Positions 50,851 through 57,834 of a DNA stretch of 64,000 nucleotides are shown piece by piece. Both the position numbers and the translations under genes were made by a program. The stretch is taken from the NCBI GenBank assembly GCA_964360335.1, contig CAYHVH010000001.1, positions 70,859 through 134,858 on the forward strand, written 5' to 3'. The notes below the pieces were generated by a model that ran no database searches, was not told the DNA's origin, and saw only the letters and a program-made list of their open reading frames with translations. How positions within the stretch are numbered: the stretch's first letter is position 1; every line of letters starts with the position of its first letter. Source of the DNA: CAYHVH01 sp964360335. GTDB taxonomy: Bacteria; Patescibacteriota; Doudnabacteria; UBA920; 2-01-FULL-46-14.

Positions 50851-52014
50851 ATGGATAGAGATTACTATCAAATTTTAGGAGTGGGACGCAGTGCCTCCAA
50901 GGACGAAATCAAACGGGCCTATCGTCGGCTGGCGCACGAGCATCACCCCGACAAGGGCAGTGGAGAGGCGGCGAAGTTCAAAGAAATCAACGAAGCCTAC
51001 GAGGTTCTCTCCGATGAGGGAAAACGCGCCCAATACGATCAGTTCGGGGAGACGTTTGAGCAGGCCCGGGCGCGGGGCGGGGCGGGCTTTGGCGGGTTTG
51101 GGGGGTTTGCCGATTTTTCGGACTTTGTGCGGGGATTTGGCGAGAATTACTCCCGGGGGCCGTTTTCCGGTATGGAGTTTGATTTCGGCGACGTCTTCTC
51201 TGATATCTTTGGTGCTCCGCGGCAGGCCAGACGCCAACAGGGCATTGATTTGGAGATGGAACTGACGGTTGATTTTTTGGACGGCGTTTTCGGCACGGAG
51301 CAGGAAATCAGTCTGGAAAAAAATGCTCACTGCCCGGCCTGTCAGGGCAGCGGCGCGGCGGCCGGAAGCAAAGTCGTATCTTGTCCCAAATGCCACGGCA
51401 CGGGACAGCTGACTGAACACCGGCGAACGATTCTGGGGAGTTTCCAGCAAGTGCGGGTTTGCGACAAATGCGAGGGTTTGGGGAAGGTGCCGGAGGAGCT
51501 GTGCCAGACCTGTCGCGGTCGGGGGATAAAGAAAATGACCAAGCGGGTCAAAGTCATTGTGCCGCCGGGCATTGACGATGGCCAGCGGCTGAAGCTCACG
51601 GGCGAGGGAGAGGTTGGCTATCGGGGAAGCCACCCGGGCGATTTGTATCTGGTGATTCATGTCCGAACCCATCCGGAATTTCGGCGACAGGAGTTTGAAA
51701 TTTTCTCGGAAGTTCCGGTAGGGATTTATCAAGCAACCTTGGGGGCAAAGGTGGAGATCAACACCGTGGACGGCAAAGTTTGGCTCAAGATTCCCGCCGG
51801 TACGCAATCCGGGAATGTCTTGCGGCTTAAGGGCAAGGGCGTACCATATCTGGAAAGCACGAAGCGCGGGGATCACCTGGTGACCATTCGGGTCGTCACC
51901 CCCACGAAACTTACGAAAAAAGAAAAAGAACTTTTCCAAAAACTGGCCGAGGAGCGGGGGGAGAGTCTCGATGTCGATGATGGCTTGTGGAGCAAGATCA
52001 AAGATAATCTATGA
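50851..52014 (+). CDS. dnaJ: Chaperone DnaJ (Hsp40)
   Basis: 387 aa from ATG 50851 (the GTG just before it is also possible). J domain with HHPDKGS, Gly/Phe-rich linker ([17 protein letters not shown]), four CxxCxGxG zinc motifs ([32 protein letters not shown]) and the substrate-binding C-terminal domain ([20 protein letters not shown]). It delivers clients to DnaK. The palindromic repeat at 50783 separates it from dnaK and provides its ribosome site. Confidence 0.98.
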   Translation: MDRDYYQILGVGRSASKDEIKRAYRRLAHEHHPDKGSGEAAKFKEINEAYEVLSDEGKRAQYDQFGETFEQARARGGAGFGGFGGFADFSDFVRGFGENYSRGPFSGMEFDFGDVFSDIFGAPRQARRQQGIDLEMELTVDFLDGVFGTEQEISLEKNAHCPACQGSGAAAGSKVVSCPKCHGTGQLTEHRRTILGSFQQVRVCDKCEGLGKVPEELCQTCRGRGIKKMTKRVKVIVPPGIDDGQRLKLTGEGEVGYRGSHPGDLYLVIHVRTHPEFRRQEFEIFSEVPVGIYQATLGAKVEINTVDGKVWLKIPAGTQSGNVLRLKGKGVPYLESTKRGDHLVTIRVVTPTKLTKKEKELFQKLAEERGESLDVDDGLWSKIKDNL

Positions 52015-52100
52015 AGAATTTTTAATTAAACTAATTTCTAAAATTTTGGTCATTAGAATTTGTTTAGGATTTAGGAATTAGAAATTAGGAATTTGCAAAC

Positions 52101-52598
52101 GTGTTAGGGCAATTTGCGAATATTTTTAATTTCTCCTCCTGGGATTTCTTCCTGCTTGTTTTTCTTGTCGTTGTTACCCTCGGCTATACTTTTCTTTTTG
52201 TGGTGCGCGGTAAAATCCTGCCGCTTTTGGTTTCAACCAGCCTGTCGTTTTTTCTCCTTAAGTATGTGCCGTTTGCGGTGTTTCAAGCTTTTCCTTCGCA
52301 ACTTGTTGCCTTTGTGGTAGTGCTTTTGGTCATGGTGTTTATCCTCTCGCGCGTGATTTTTCAATCCCCGGTCGGTTCGGAAACTTTCGGGATTTTTCCG
52401 TCTTTGGTTTTGGCTTTGACCCAGACTGGATTCTTGCTCGCGGTCGCCGCAAGTTTTTTCCCGCCAGAAATCGTTCGGGAGTTCGGGGAGTTGGGCCAGA
52501 GAGTTTTTGTGGGCGATCAGGCGATTTTTTATTGGGCTTTGGTTTCGGTGGTGTTGCTGCTTTTGATCGGCCGCAAGGCAAATTTGGAAGTGGGCTAA
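52101..52598 (+). CDS. Membrane protein of about four TM segments
   Basis: 165 aa from a GTG start. Strongly hydrophobic: FFLLVFLVVVTLGYTFLFVV, LLVSTSLSFFLLKYVPFAVF, VAFVVVLLVMVFILSRVIF, FPSLVLALTQTGFLLAVAASF and YWALVSVVLLLLIG. The pattern is a little like CvpA but no motif proves it. AT-rich filler precedes it (52015-52095) and the SD is poor. Function unknown. Confidence 0.6.
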   Translation: MLGQFANIFNFSSWDFFLLVFLVVVTLGYTFLFVVRGKILPLLVSTSLSFFLLKYVPFAVFQAFPSQLVAFVVVLLVMVFILSRVIFQSPVGSETFGIFPSLVLALTQTGFLLAVAASFFPPEIVREFGELGQRVFVGDQAIFYWALVSVVLLLLIGRKANLEVG

Positions 52599-52635
52599 AA
52601 AAAATCGGCAGAAGGAGGGGACTTTCCTTCTGCCG
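52597..52635 (-). terminator. Terminator of the zinc-ribbon gene at 52647
   Basis: Minus strand: CGGCAGAAGG-aaagtcccct-CCTTCTGCCG then ATTTTTTTT. Confidence 0.85.
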
Positions 52636-52646
52636 CGGGCCGCGCG

Positions 52647-53018
52647 TCAGGCGGGGAACAAAACCCGGAATTTTTTGTGGCAGTGCCAACAAGTCCTAAT
52701 TATCCGTTGGGACTCGGTGGCTGGATTCCCGCAGTGCGGGCACAGAATTATTTGGTGGCCGTCCATCTCGGCTAACCGGAGCGCTTGCTTCCGAGTCGGG
52801 TGCTGACCCGGCGCTGGGGATTTTTTGGCGGAATCTGCTACCATGACCTCCCGGTGTTTGGGCCAGACTCGCTTTCGAAGCTCGGCGGCTTGGCTGCTAG
52901 TAAGATGACCAAGTCCGAGGGATTGATTGCAAACGAGTCGATTGCGACCCCTTGGCTGAAAGGTTAGCCGGTTACTTTCTCTGATGCTCAAGACGTCGAA
53001 GGGAATACCGCGTTTCAT
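52647..53018 (-). CDS. 123-aa protein with C-terminal zinc ribbon
   Basis: ATG 53018 with AGGGTC just upstream. A basic N-terminal half (ESNRLTFQPRGRNRL, SSQAAELRKRVWPKHREVMV) is followed by a zinc ribbon CPHCGNPATESQRIIRTCWH with a second CWHC pair. Likely a nucleic-acid-binding small protein; family not recognised. Own terminator downstream. 53019-53205 contains only GCGAAGCGC/AAGTTTA-type repeats. Confidence 0.6.
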   Translation of the reverse strand: MKRGIPFDVLSIRESNRLTFQPRGRNRLVCNQSLGLGHLTSSQAAELRKRVWPKHREVMVADSAKKSPAPGQHPTRKQALRLAEMDGHQIILCPHCGNPATESQRIIRTCWHCHKKFRVLFPA

Positions 53019-53205
53019 AAGACCCTCCAGTTTTGCTTTGGGATGACTTCAAAGGATAGTGGAAAAAGCAGATAAAGTCAAGGGCAGAAGAAAATAAAAT
53101 CCGCCGGAATTAAGCGAAGCGCCGGTGAAGTTTAATGATCATACTACCTACGCTTACGGCTCGCAAAGCCACATAATCAAGTAAGCGAAACGAAGTGAAG
53201 TTTAC

Positions 53206-53282
53206 TGGTGGGTCGGGTGGGAATCGAACCCACGACCGTTGGCTTAAAAGGCCACTGCTCTACCAGGCTGAGCTACCGACCC
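53206..53282 (-). tRNA. tRNA-Lys (TTT)
   Basis: 77 nt: acceptor GGGTCGG/CCGACCC, D arm GCTCAGCCTGGTAGAGC, anticodon loop CTTTTAA (anticodon TTT), T arm GTGGG-TTCGATT-CCCAC, A and encoded CCA. Confidence 0.96.
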
Positions 53283-53371
53283 GATGGAACTTAAGTAATT
53301 ATAGAGAAAGTCGGGAGAGATTTCAATCTCTAGTCGCCATCGAGGCGGTTTTTTGTTAGGATTCAGTTGAT

Positions 53372-54058
53372 ATGAAGGACTTTTTGCGTTATGCTCTCGC
53401 CCCAATAATTTTGCTGATTATTTTTTCGGCGTTTATTGTGCTGTATAATCTTTTTAGGCTGCCTCCCCCGTCCGAACTTATCGAAATCGTCAAGCGGTAT
53501 TACTTGGAACATAATCCTTACCTGGTGGTTTTTCTGGGTGCGTTGGTGGAAGGCCTGTTATTTATCAACTGGTATTTACCAGGATCGATTATTATCGTCT
53601 TGGGAGTAATTTTTGCTCGGGATTCCGGCTTTAGCGTACTCGTAGTTGTCTTCCTTATCATCCTCGGTTTTTTGCTGACTTCTATTGCCAATTATTTTTT
53701 AGGCAAATACGGTTGGTATCGCTTGTTTTTAAAGCTGGGCCTCCGGGAGCCTTTGGAAAAAGCCAAAGCTCGAACCGAGAGATATGGGCTGCCCATTGTT
53801 TTCAGTACTTACTTTCATCCAAATGTTGGGGCCCTGACCGCCACGAGTGCGGGGATTTTGGGTTTACCATTTGCAAAATTCCTTCGGTACTCGACTTTCG
53901 CTTTGATTGTGTGGAACGTTCTTTGGGGACTGCTAGTATATTTTATTGGACCAGCAGCGCTGAAGCTGATGAGCACCTGGGTCATTATTTTGGTTTTAGC
54001 TGTCTGGCTGACGTGGTTATCACTGAAGTACTACAAAAATCGAACCCGAGTTAGGTAA
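53372..54058 (+). CDS. DedA-family membrane protein
   Basis: 228 aa, about five TM segments: LIIFSAFIVLYNLF, the DedA hairpin VFLGALVEGLLFINWYLPGS, GFLLTSIANYFLGKYGWYRL, the second re-entrant FSTYFHPNVGALTATSAGIL, and the C-terminal helices. DedA proteins are membrane-homeostasis and lipid-carrier flippases. A TAGGAT box (53357-53362) ends 9 nt before ATG. A related VTT protein is at 23282. Confidence 0.85.
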   Translation: MKDFLRYALAPIILLIIFSAFIVLYNLFRLPPPSELIEIVKRYYLEHNPYLVVFLGALVEGLLFINWYLPGSIIIVLGVIFARDSGFSVLVVVFLIILGFLLTSIANYFLGKYGWYRLFLKLGLREPLEKAKARTERYGLPIVFSTYFHPNVGALTATSAGILGLPFAKFLRYSTFALIVWNVLWGLLVYFIGPAALKLMSTWVIILVLAVWLTWLSLKYYKNRTRVR

Positions 54059-54118
54059 AGCTTTGCTCCTGTGAACCATTCCTGCCCGGGGCAGGAATGG
54101 TTCAGCAGCTTTTTGAAG

Positions 54119-54155
54119 ATAAAAAATCAGGCGAGTCTATGGTGGCAGACTCGCC
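54119..54155 (-). terminator. Terminator of the 162-aa membrane protein gene
   Basis: Minus strand: GGCGAGTCT-gccaccat-AGACTCGCC then TGATTTTTT. A second hairpin without T-run, GAACCATTCCTGC/GCAGGAATGGTTC, lies at about 54073-54104. Confidence 0.8.
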
Positions 54156-54181
54156 CGGTGATTCCGACTCTCGTTCAAGTC

Positions 54182-54670
54182 CTACTCGCAGAAAAGAAAC
54201 AAGGACAATAAACCACAGAGTATGGTTAACAAGCTGATTGCGGGAGTTAGAAAGTTCCCCCAGTTTCTCTCCGGATGCGCCATGAGCTTCTGCCCGTCGT
54301 ACTCCAGCCGGCCAACAGTTGCATATTCAGGCCAGTCGAGCCTGGTCCGCCATTCAGAGCGATAGAAGACGCCGCTTTCGTCCCGCGGGAGCCAGTAGGT
54401 TGTACTGACGAAATGGAACGAAGCGTTGTACGAGACGATCGACCTTGAGCGACTGCTGTGCGCGAGCTCCAAGAACTCGGAGATACCGTGGTCAATCGTA
54501 AATGTGCCGGGTTTCACCTGCGAGCCGGGCAGAACTTCCGCCCCAGTCACCACGGGAAACTCCACCACAGCCGGAGCGGGAAGCGGCAGTCGCAGAGCGA
54601 CGGTTGTCGCCCCTATGCACACGAGCGTGACGAGACCAATTCTCAAAGCTATAGCTTTATGGCTCTTCAT
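54182..54670 (-). CDS. 162-aa protein with two TM segments and an external domain
   Basis: ATG 54670 with AGGAGG 5 nt upstream. TM1 (IALRIGLVTLVCIGATTVAL), an exported domain of about 110 residues (VVTGAEVLPGSQVKPGTF, SIVSYNASFHFVSTTYWLP, RSEWRTRLDWPEYATVG) and C-terminal TM2 (TPAISLLTILCGLLSLFLF). The loop is probably outside. Family not recognised; own terminator. Confidence 0.6.
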   Translation of the reverse strand: MKSHKAIALRIGLVTLVCIGATTVALRLPLPAPAVVEFPVVTGAEVLPGSQVKPGTFTIDHGISEFLELAHSSRSRSIVSYNASFHFVSTTYWLPRDESGVFYRSEWRTRLDWPEYATVGRLEYDGQKLMAHPERNWGNFLTPAISLLTILCGLLSLFLFCE

Positions 54671-54851
54671 GTTTTCCTCCTGACAAGAACGTTGAAACAG
54701 TTCATCATAGCAACTGGAAAAACCCAGGTCAAGTCGATGTACAGGTCGGCTGGCGGGGGAATAATGATGAGCGTTTGACACCAGCCCGCTGTGTTGTTAC
54801 CTTTACTCGCGGTATACACTCGAAATCAAAAGGAGGAGTTAGACGAGAGAA

Positions 54852-55220
54852 ATGCCAGTACAAACGCTAGAGGCTCTCCGCTACAGGTTTTTGCAACCCT
54901 TGGGCCAAACCGTGCAACAACTCGTGGACGGCCGATTCAAAAGTACGGCACCTCTTGACCGCCCCCTGAAATGGTTCGGAGCGGTTCTCCCGGAAGAGAT
55001 CGAGATAATCATGACCATCAGACCCGGGTTTGTTGCGAGCGTAGTGTTTCGGTCTGACCGAACCGCCATACTGGATCATTCCGGATTCAGATTCCATAGC
55101 TCTTGGTCGGTCATTGCCCGCCAGATTGCAACCTTGATCGACCAGAACGGTCTCTGCCGTAACCCTCATTATGGCCTCGGTGAGATCTTTAGATTAAAGG
55201 ATGCCGCGGCGAAGCTCTAG
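54852..55220 (+). CDS. 122-aa hypothetical protein
   Basis: ATG 54852; AAAGGAGGAG at 54828 is 13 nt upstream, a long spacing, with GAGAG nearer. The product is mixed alpha/beta (LRYRFLQPLGQTVQQLVDG, EIEIIMTIRPGFVASVVF, SWSVIARQIATLIDQNGL) without Cys pair or TM. Family unknown. Terminator follows at 55239. Confidence 0.55.
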   Translation: MPVQTLEALRYRFLQPLGQTVQQLVDGRFKSTAPLDRPLKWFGAVLPEEIEIIMTIRPGFVASVVFRSDRTAILDHSGFRFHSSWSVIARQIATLIDQNGLCRNPHYGLGEIFRLKDAAAKL

Positions 55221-55238
55221 CTCCAGGTTCCTCCATCA

Positions 55239-55269
55239 GGGTCGGCTCAAATCCCGACCCGTGCTTTTT
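55239..55269 (+). terminator. Intrinsic terminator
   Basis: GGGTCGG-ctcaaatc-CCGACCC then gtgcTTTTT. Confidence 0.8.
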
Positions 55270-55285
55270 GTTGGCAAGCCTTAAC

Positions 55286-55314
55286 TTGACAGTTTTCTGT
55301 CTGTTTTCTATCAT
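55286..55314 (+). promoter_or_regulatory. Strong promoter of the 26-aa gene
   Basis: Perfect TTGACA (55286-55291), 17-nt spacer, TATCAT (55309-55314). The expected start of transcription (about 55321) is next to ATG 55324. Confidence 0.8.
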
Positions 55315-55323
55315 AAGTCTGTC

Positions 55324-55404
55324 ATGAAGAATCATCTGAATAACTGGTTTGCTTGGTATGTTGCTGGCCTGGTTGCGGGTTCAGGTGATTTTACGTTTGC
55401 CTAA
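55324..55404 (+). CDS. 26-aa leaderless mini-protein or short RNA
   Basis: ATG 55324 opens 26 codons: MKNHLNNWFAWYVAGLVAGS then GDFTFA. The middle is hydrophobic (WFAWYVAGLVAG) and could enter the membrane. The transcript, about 145 nt, runs from a near-consensus promoter to the terminator at 55437. The frame could be chance within a small RNA, but the start codon sits exactly where a leaderless mRNA would begin. Confidence 0.45.
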   Translation: MKNHLNNWFAWYVAGLVAGSGDFTFA

Positions 55405-55436
55405 GGGGATAGCCTAGAAGCAAAAAACAAAACGTA

Positions 55437-55465
55437 AACCTGGCCCGCCAAAGGGCCAGGTTTTT
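55437..55465 (+). terminator. Intrinsic terminator
   Basis: AACCTGGCCC-gccaaa-GGGCCAGGTT followed by TTT. Confidence 0.88.
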
Positions 55466-55499
55466 AGTTGCACCTTGAAAACCTTTTTGGTTTGCTTCT

Positions 55500-55558
55500 G
55501 GAATGAAGTTTCGGGTTGATTCCAGATTGAACCCAAAAAGAAGAAGGAGGAATCAAAG
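55500..55558 (+). repeat. Duplicated leader, copy 1
   Basis: GGAAT...GGTTGATTCCAGATTGAACC-CAAAAAGAAGAAGGAGGA directly before the zinc-ribbon gene at 55559. Nearly the same sequence lies at 55785-55848. Both copies have GGAAT facing ATTCC and end in the SD. Confidence 0.7.
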
Positions 55559-55792
55559 ATGCAAGCGCATGAGCTGACAGCCCTGAGGCAAATGTTTCCG
55601 TGGTTCGATATCGAGAAAACGGAGCGTTGTAGCTGTGGGTGGAGCGGCACGCTTAGAGAATTGGGAGTTTCGCACATGTTTCCAGGAGAGTTTCCACGAG
55701 CTTTGGAATGCCCTTCGTGTCACGCAATTTTGGTGGACTGTCTTACCCTTTTGTTTTTGCAAAAGCAGATTTCCAGCCATCAACGGAATTAA
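55559..55792 (+). CDS. 77-aa zinc-ribbon protein
   Basis: ATG 55559 with AAGGAGG 8 nt upstream. The product has RCSCGWSGTLRELG and, 24 residues on, LECPSCHAILVD, i.e. a CxC...CxxC metal site, with a hydrophobic C-terminus. The same spacing recurs in the 79-aa protein at 56019. No catalytic motif. Family unknown. Confidence 0.6.
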   Translation: MQAHELTALRQMFPWFDIEKTERCSCGWSGTLRELGVSHMFPGEFPRALECPSCHAILVDCLTLLFLQKQISSHQRN

Positions 55793-55848
55793 TCTATTCC
55801 GGATTGATTCCAGATCAAGCCCAAAAACGAGAAAAGGAGGACAACCAA
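55785..55848 (+). repeat. Duplicated leader, copy 2
   Basis: GGAAT...GGATTGATTCCAGATCAAGC-CCAAAAACGAGAAAAGGAGGA before the gene at 55849. It overlaps the last codons of the gene at 55559 and matches copy 1 (55500-55558) throughout its right half. Confidence 0.7.
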
Positions 55849-56022
55849 ATGTGTGGTGGATTCCATGAAGCACGGCCCGCAGTAAAGGGGGAGGGGAAGT
55901 CCGAGGTCGGATCAAATACGGACGGCCCTGGCCGATTCGTTAATCCGTTTGACCAGCCAGATAATATTTCTCATGATCCTGATCCGGCCGGGAGCCCCAA
56001 AGAGCAGGGAGGTGAAATGTGA
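55849..56022 (+). CDS. 57-aa polar hypothetical protein
   Basis: ATG 55849 with AAAAGGAGG 8 nt upstream. Hydrophilic, Gly/Pro/Asp-rich (MCGGFHEARPAVKGEGKSEV, FVNPFDQPDNISHDPDPAGS), probably disordered. Its stop overlaps the GTG start of the next gene (GTGA), so the two are coupled. Confidence 0.5.
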   Translation: MCGGFHEARPAVKGEGKSEVGSNTDGPGRFVNPFDQPDNISHDPDPAGSPKEQGGEM

Positions 56023-56258
56023 GCAGACTAAGAACTCGTCATCCCGATGTTACCGCCGTTTTCCAAAAATGGGGACTAACCTTGGTTTGTAAATGCGGAG
56101 GCGTTGTGGATAGGACGACTTGGATACCAGAGGATGAAAGGATGTCCCAGCATGTCTGCCGGAAGTGTGGTGCGGTTTACTACGGCAACGAGATTTTTCC
56201 CTTGGAGCTGGAGCCAACTCCCTCGGTTTCCGGGGCCCTGTCATCCGTCGGACCCTAG
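56019..56258 (+). CDS. 79-aa zinc-ribbon protein
   Basis: GTG 56019 with AGGGAGGTGA 3 nt upstream, overlapping the previous stop. It reads LTLVCKCGGVVDRTTW and HVCRKCGAVYYG, the same CxCG...CxxCxA layout as the protein at 55559, so the two may be diverged paralogues. The C-terminus is Pro/Ser-rich. Family unknown. Terminator at 56294. Confidence 0.6.
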   Translation: MSRLRTRHPDVTAVFQKWGLTLVCKCGGVVDRTTWIPEDERMSQHVCRKCGAVYYGNEIFPLELEPTPSVSGALSSVGP

Positions 56259-56293
56259 AGGTTTTGTCCACACGTATCTCCTCCATCTACCTC

Positions 56294-56331
56294 GGGCGAG
56301 GACCAGTCACTGGTTCTCGCCCTCTTTTTTA
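56294..56331 (+). terminator. Intrinsic terminator
   Basis: GGGCGAGgACCAG-tca-CTGGTtCTCGCCC then TCTTTTTT. Confidence 0.9.
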
Positions 56332-56336
56332 TTTGT

Positions 56337-56342
56337 TATAAT
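56337..56342 (+). promoter_or_regulatory. -10 box of purF
   Basis: TATAAT 37 nt before ATG, just after the preceding terminator; no good -35. Confidence 0.5.
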
Positions 56343-56378
56343 AAAAATATCCATTTTGAAAGCATAAAGGGGGAGATA

Positions 56379-57788
56379 ATGTGCGGATTGGTTGGAGTGG
56401 TCGGAGACTCGCAAGATGGCGCAGGCGCGGCTATTGACATGCTCTTAAGCCTACTCAATCGTGGGCCCGAGTCGTTGGGTTTTGTGGTATCGGGAAGAAC
56501 GGGTGTCAGCCACGTGCCTGCTAATGACTTGTTGAGCAACAAAGACATGGAAGTGAGCGCAGTCCAGCAGCAGCTGCACGGAGGTTCTATCATCAGCGGT
56601 CATGGCCGTTACTCAACCTCTGGTAGCAAAGATTTAATTCCCACCCCGCTTGTTTGGGGTACCGCAGCCAGTGGGAGGTTTGCCCTGGCGCATAACGGCA
56701 CCCTTGAAAACTGGGAGGAACTGAATCACAGGTATGGTATTTCAACCATACTTGACTCTCAAACGGCGCTTGAGATAATCGCTCACAAATGGCAATCCGG
56801 CTTGTCGTTCGAGCAAGCTTTACTAGAGGCACTGCCGGAGTTTGTGGGGGCTTATTCCTTTCTTATTCAGACTCGAGATGCGCTTTATGCGGTTCGCGAT
56901 CCACGGGGTTTTCGTCCCCTCTGTTTGGGAAAGCGCAATGGGGCATGGTTGTTTGCCTCGGAGACCATTGCGCTTGAAAAGGTGGGAGCCCAAATTGAGA
57001 GAAATATCGAGCGGGGCGAGGTTCTGCGCTGTACCACGAATGGGCTGGAAACTATCGCCACTTTGCCTAGGGGAGAGGGTGAGCATTACTGTATCTTCGA
57101 GCATGTTTACTTCTCTCGCCCTGATTCTTTGGTTTTAGGGACGGCAAGGAGAGACGACGGTCTTTCAAAGCAGGTGGCAAACTACCGGATTGCTATGGGA
57201 GAAAGGCTCGCCCAAGAACATCCAGTGATTACTGCGTACCCAAGGGACCGAATAGTTATCGTACCTGTGCCAGACTCTGGGAATTACGCCGCTGAAGGGT
57301 TTGCTCGTGAATCAGGACTTCCGCTGAGCAGAGGGCTGGTCAGGGATATCAATATCGGGCGGACCTTCATGCAGAAATGCGACCACGCCCGAGCTATCGG
57401 TGTCCGACGGAAACTGAGTGTTATCACAAGGCTGATAACCGGCATGGTAGTCGTCTTGGTTGACGATTCCATTATGCGCGGTTTCACCAGTCATAAAATC
57501 GTGCACATGGTGCGGGCAGCTGGTGCGGCTGAAGTACATATGCGCATTTCCTGTCCGCCGACCAGGTGGCCGTGCCGTTATGGTGTGGACTTTCCGACTC
57601 GCGAAGAGCTTGTGGCCGCGCGGCTCTCGGTCGAAGAAATCCGGGAGTCCATCAATGCTGATTCGCTCGGCTATCTCTCCCTCGAAGACCTCAGGGCAGC
57701 CTGTGAAGAAGGACCCTTACCGAGATACTGTACGGCCTGCTATACGGGAGAGTACCCGACGAGCCAGGAGCACCTCGTCCAACTTTGA
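56379..57788 (+). CDS. purF: Amidophosphoribosyltransferase
   Basis: 469 aa: the N-terminal glutaminase with catalytic Cys2 (MCGLVGVVG), GHGRYSTSGS and FALAHNGTLENWEEL, then the PRTase domain with VPVPDSGNYAAEGFA and the PRPP loop VVVLVDDSIMRGFTS. A Cys-rich C-terminus (ISCPPTRWPCRYG, YCTACYTGEYP) is typical of [4Fe-4S]-type PurF. It converts PRPP and glutamine to phosphoribosylamine, the first step of purine synthesis. No other pur gene is in the window, so its place in a full pathway is unproven. SD AAAGGGGGAG 4 nt before ATG. Confidence 0.96.
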   Translation: MCGLVGVVGDSQDGAGAAIDMLLSLLNRGPESLGFVVSGRTGVSHVPANDLLSNKDMEVSAVQQQLHGGSIISGHGRYSTSGSKDLIPTPLVWGTAASGRFALAHNGTLENWEELNHRYGISTILDSQTALEIIAHKWQSGLSFEQALLEALPEFVGAYSFLIQTRDALYAVRDPRGFRPLCLGKRNGAWLFASETIALEKVGAQIERNIERGEVLRCTTNGLETIATLPRGEGEHYCIFEHVYFSRPDSLVLGTARRDDGLSKQVANYRIAMGERLAQEHPVITAYPRDRIVIVPVPDSGNYAAEGFARESGLPLSRGLVRDINIGRTFMQKCDHARAIGVRRKLSVITRLITGMVVVLVDDSIMRGFTSHKIVHMVRAAGAAEVHMRISCPPTRWPCRYGVDFPTREELVAARLSVEEIRESINADSLGYLSLEDLRAACEEGPLPRYCTACYTGEYPTSQEHLVQL

Positions 57789-57834
57789 TCTTTGACCGCC
57801 AGTTTGGGAGTGGCGTGGCAGAAAGTTTGCCGCG

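Noticed and set aside
54073..54104. GAACCATTCCTGC hairpin as the terminator of the DedA gene
   Set aside because: Strong stem but no T-run directly after it; it may be a repeat, so I did not list it as a terminator.
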